This document shows positions 63,431 to 64,000 of a DNA stretch of 64,000 nucleotides, one piece after another (the stretch's first letter is position 1; every line of letters starts with the position of its first letter). Made by a program: the position numbers and the translations under genes. This DNA comes from Planctomycetota bacterium (GTDB lineage: Bacteria > Planctomycetota > UBA1135 > GCA-002686595), in NCBI GenBank assembly GCA_020853575.1, contig JADYYP010000075.1, forward strand, positions 123,210 to 187,209. Direction: 5' to 3'. The notes under the pieces are model-generated. The model did not search any database and had not been told where the DNA came from. It saw only the letters and a list, made by a program, of their open reading frames with translations.

Positions 63431-63461
63431 CGCCCCGTTCGAGCAGCGCTCGGACGGGGCG
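63431..63461 (-). terminator. Terminator-like hairpin after the acidic gene
   Basis: A perfect 8-bp stem CGCCCCGT/ACGGGGCG with an inner CGAGC/GCTCG helix, on the minus strand 40 bases past the acidic gene, followed by CTTTGCGTT. The T tract is short, so termination may be inefficient. Confidence 0.45.
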
Positions 63462-63500
63462 TGGTCAGCGGCGTCGGTGGAACGTCAGAGCGGACTGAGG

Positions 63501-63749
63501 TCATTCCTCGTCGTCGTCCTCGTCGTCCCATAGGTCGCGATCCTCGTCCTCGTCCTCGTCGTCGTCATCCTCGTCGTCGTCCTCGTCTTCTTCTTCGTCC
63601 TCATCCTCGTCGTCGTCATCGTCGACGTCGTCGTCGAGGTCGTAGTCGTAGTCCCCCGCATCCGCAGAGACGGAGTCGGCATTCGGCAACGCATGGACAT
63701 CGAGGTCGAGACTTGAGCTTTCGTCGAACAGCTGCATCGAAGGCACCAT
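63501..63749 (-). CDS. Acidic low-complexity protein
   Basis: 82 residues if ATG 63749 is used; the frame is open to ATG 63914, but codons there are AT-richer and less coding-like. The C-terminal half is a run of Asp and Glu (about 45 of the last 60 residues), encoded by mixed GAC/GAT/GAG/GAA codons. Acidic tails of this kind occur in histone-like partners and RNA polymerase delta-like proteins. Function unknown. Confidence 0.45.
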   Translation of the reverse strand: MVPSMQLFDESSSLDLDVHALPNADSVSADAGDYDYDLDDDVDDDDDEDEDEEEDEDDDEDDDDEDEDEDRDLWDDEDDDEE

Positions 63750-63974
63750 GGAACGGATCGTGAACCCCTCCCGGCACACGGACCGCACCGCATCGCCGCG
63801 TGTGAAGTCTGCGAGGCCAGGAGCCAAGGCTGTCTTTTCCGCGTCGAGAGGATTCTGCGCAAGCAAAAAAAAAGGCGCTTCCGGAACTCGTGTGGGTTGA
63901 AGGCGATCCGGCATGACCGAACACCGGCGTAGCGGAGCGCCCCGGCGTGGCGCGAAGCGGAGCCGGCCGCGATG

Positions 63975-63980
63975 TAGCTT
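63975..63980 (+). promoter_or_regulatory. TAnnnT start-proximal element (gene at window edge)
   Basis: TAGCTT ends six bases before an ATG at 63987, the same hexamer and nearly the same spacing as for the S9 peptidase gene. Confidence 0.4.
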
Positions 63981-63986
63981 GCTGGG

Positions 63987-64000
63987 ATGAGCGACAACAA
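63987..64000 (+). CDS. Start of an unidentified gene (cut by window)
   Basis: Only MSDN is visible. The prediction rests on a TAGCTT hexamer six bases before the ATG, the rule that marks many gene starts in this window. No product can be inferred. Confidence 0.4.

Overview
The window is GC-rich (roughly 68-70% by eye), densely packed chromosomal DNA. I see no insertion sequence, prophage, CRISPR array or rRNA operon. The gene content fits a Gram-negative planctomycete-like bacterium: lipid-A disaccharide synthase, two GroEL paralogues, an ASPIC/UnbV-FG-GAP lipoprotein, an NPCBM-domain protein, a large secreted protein with repeated carboxypeptidase-regulatory-like folds, paired secreted HExxH proteins and a membrane-anchored sulfatase. 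A high-GC planctomycete is the best guess; this is inference from families only. Almost all long antisense open frames here are shadows produced by the strong G/C bias at third codon positions.

Layout. 1-4.1 kb: 3' part of an EboE-like TIM-barrel gene, a Trm112-like protein, an unknown protein and Xaa-Pro aminopeptidase (pepP). 4.1-8 kb, minus strand: the translation operon rpsB-tsf-pyrH-frr followed by two tRNA-Lys genes and a terminator, driven by a recognisable TTGACA/TACACT promoter. 8-10.5 kb: a diguanylate cyclase and an NPCBM protein. 10.7-16.4 kb: a chaperone cluster groEL-groEL-dnaJ-grpE-fmdB type, with a highly structured leader before dnaJ and no groES. 16.4-25 kb: HAD phosphatase, a 1019-residue secreted repeat protein, two related secreted metallopeptidase-like proteins (the first interrupted by an in-frame TGA) and a lipoprotein. 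25-31.8 kb: a small kinase, PhzF-like isomerase, an ABC exporter pair, a TPR membrane protein, lpxB, an ECF sigma factor with its putative anti-sigma protein, and a YbjQ-family protein. 32-39 kb: a prenyltransferase-like repeat protein, FAH-family hydrolase, two polytopic glycosyltransferase-like membrane proteins and a CoA-type Nudix hydrolase. 39-51 kb: SDR, signal peptidase I, S9 peptidase, a lipoprotein M24 peptidase, tiny proteins, a BNR-like lipoprotein, a sulfatase, ApaH. 51-57.7 kb: a DprE1/DprE2-like redox pair, an SGNH hydrolase and the giant UnbV lipoprotein. 58-64 kb: thioesterase, EamA transporter, Nudix, a catalytically dead S51-like protein, thiC with a TPP riboswitch, an acidic protein and the first codons of another gene.

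The most striking global signal is regulatory. At least sixteen gene starts in the window carry a TAnnnT hexamer only 6-10 bases before the start codon, which is what leaderless transcription from a -10-only promoter would look like. Two start codons (28969 and 63987) are chosen or predicted from this rule. A second unexplained signal is a 77-78 bp element found twice, each copy beginning exactly at the stop codon of a minus-strand gene (frr and the HAD phosphatase). All calls come from reading the sequence; no database search was run.
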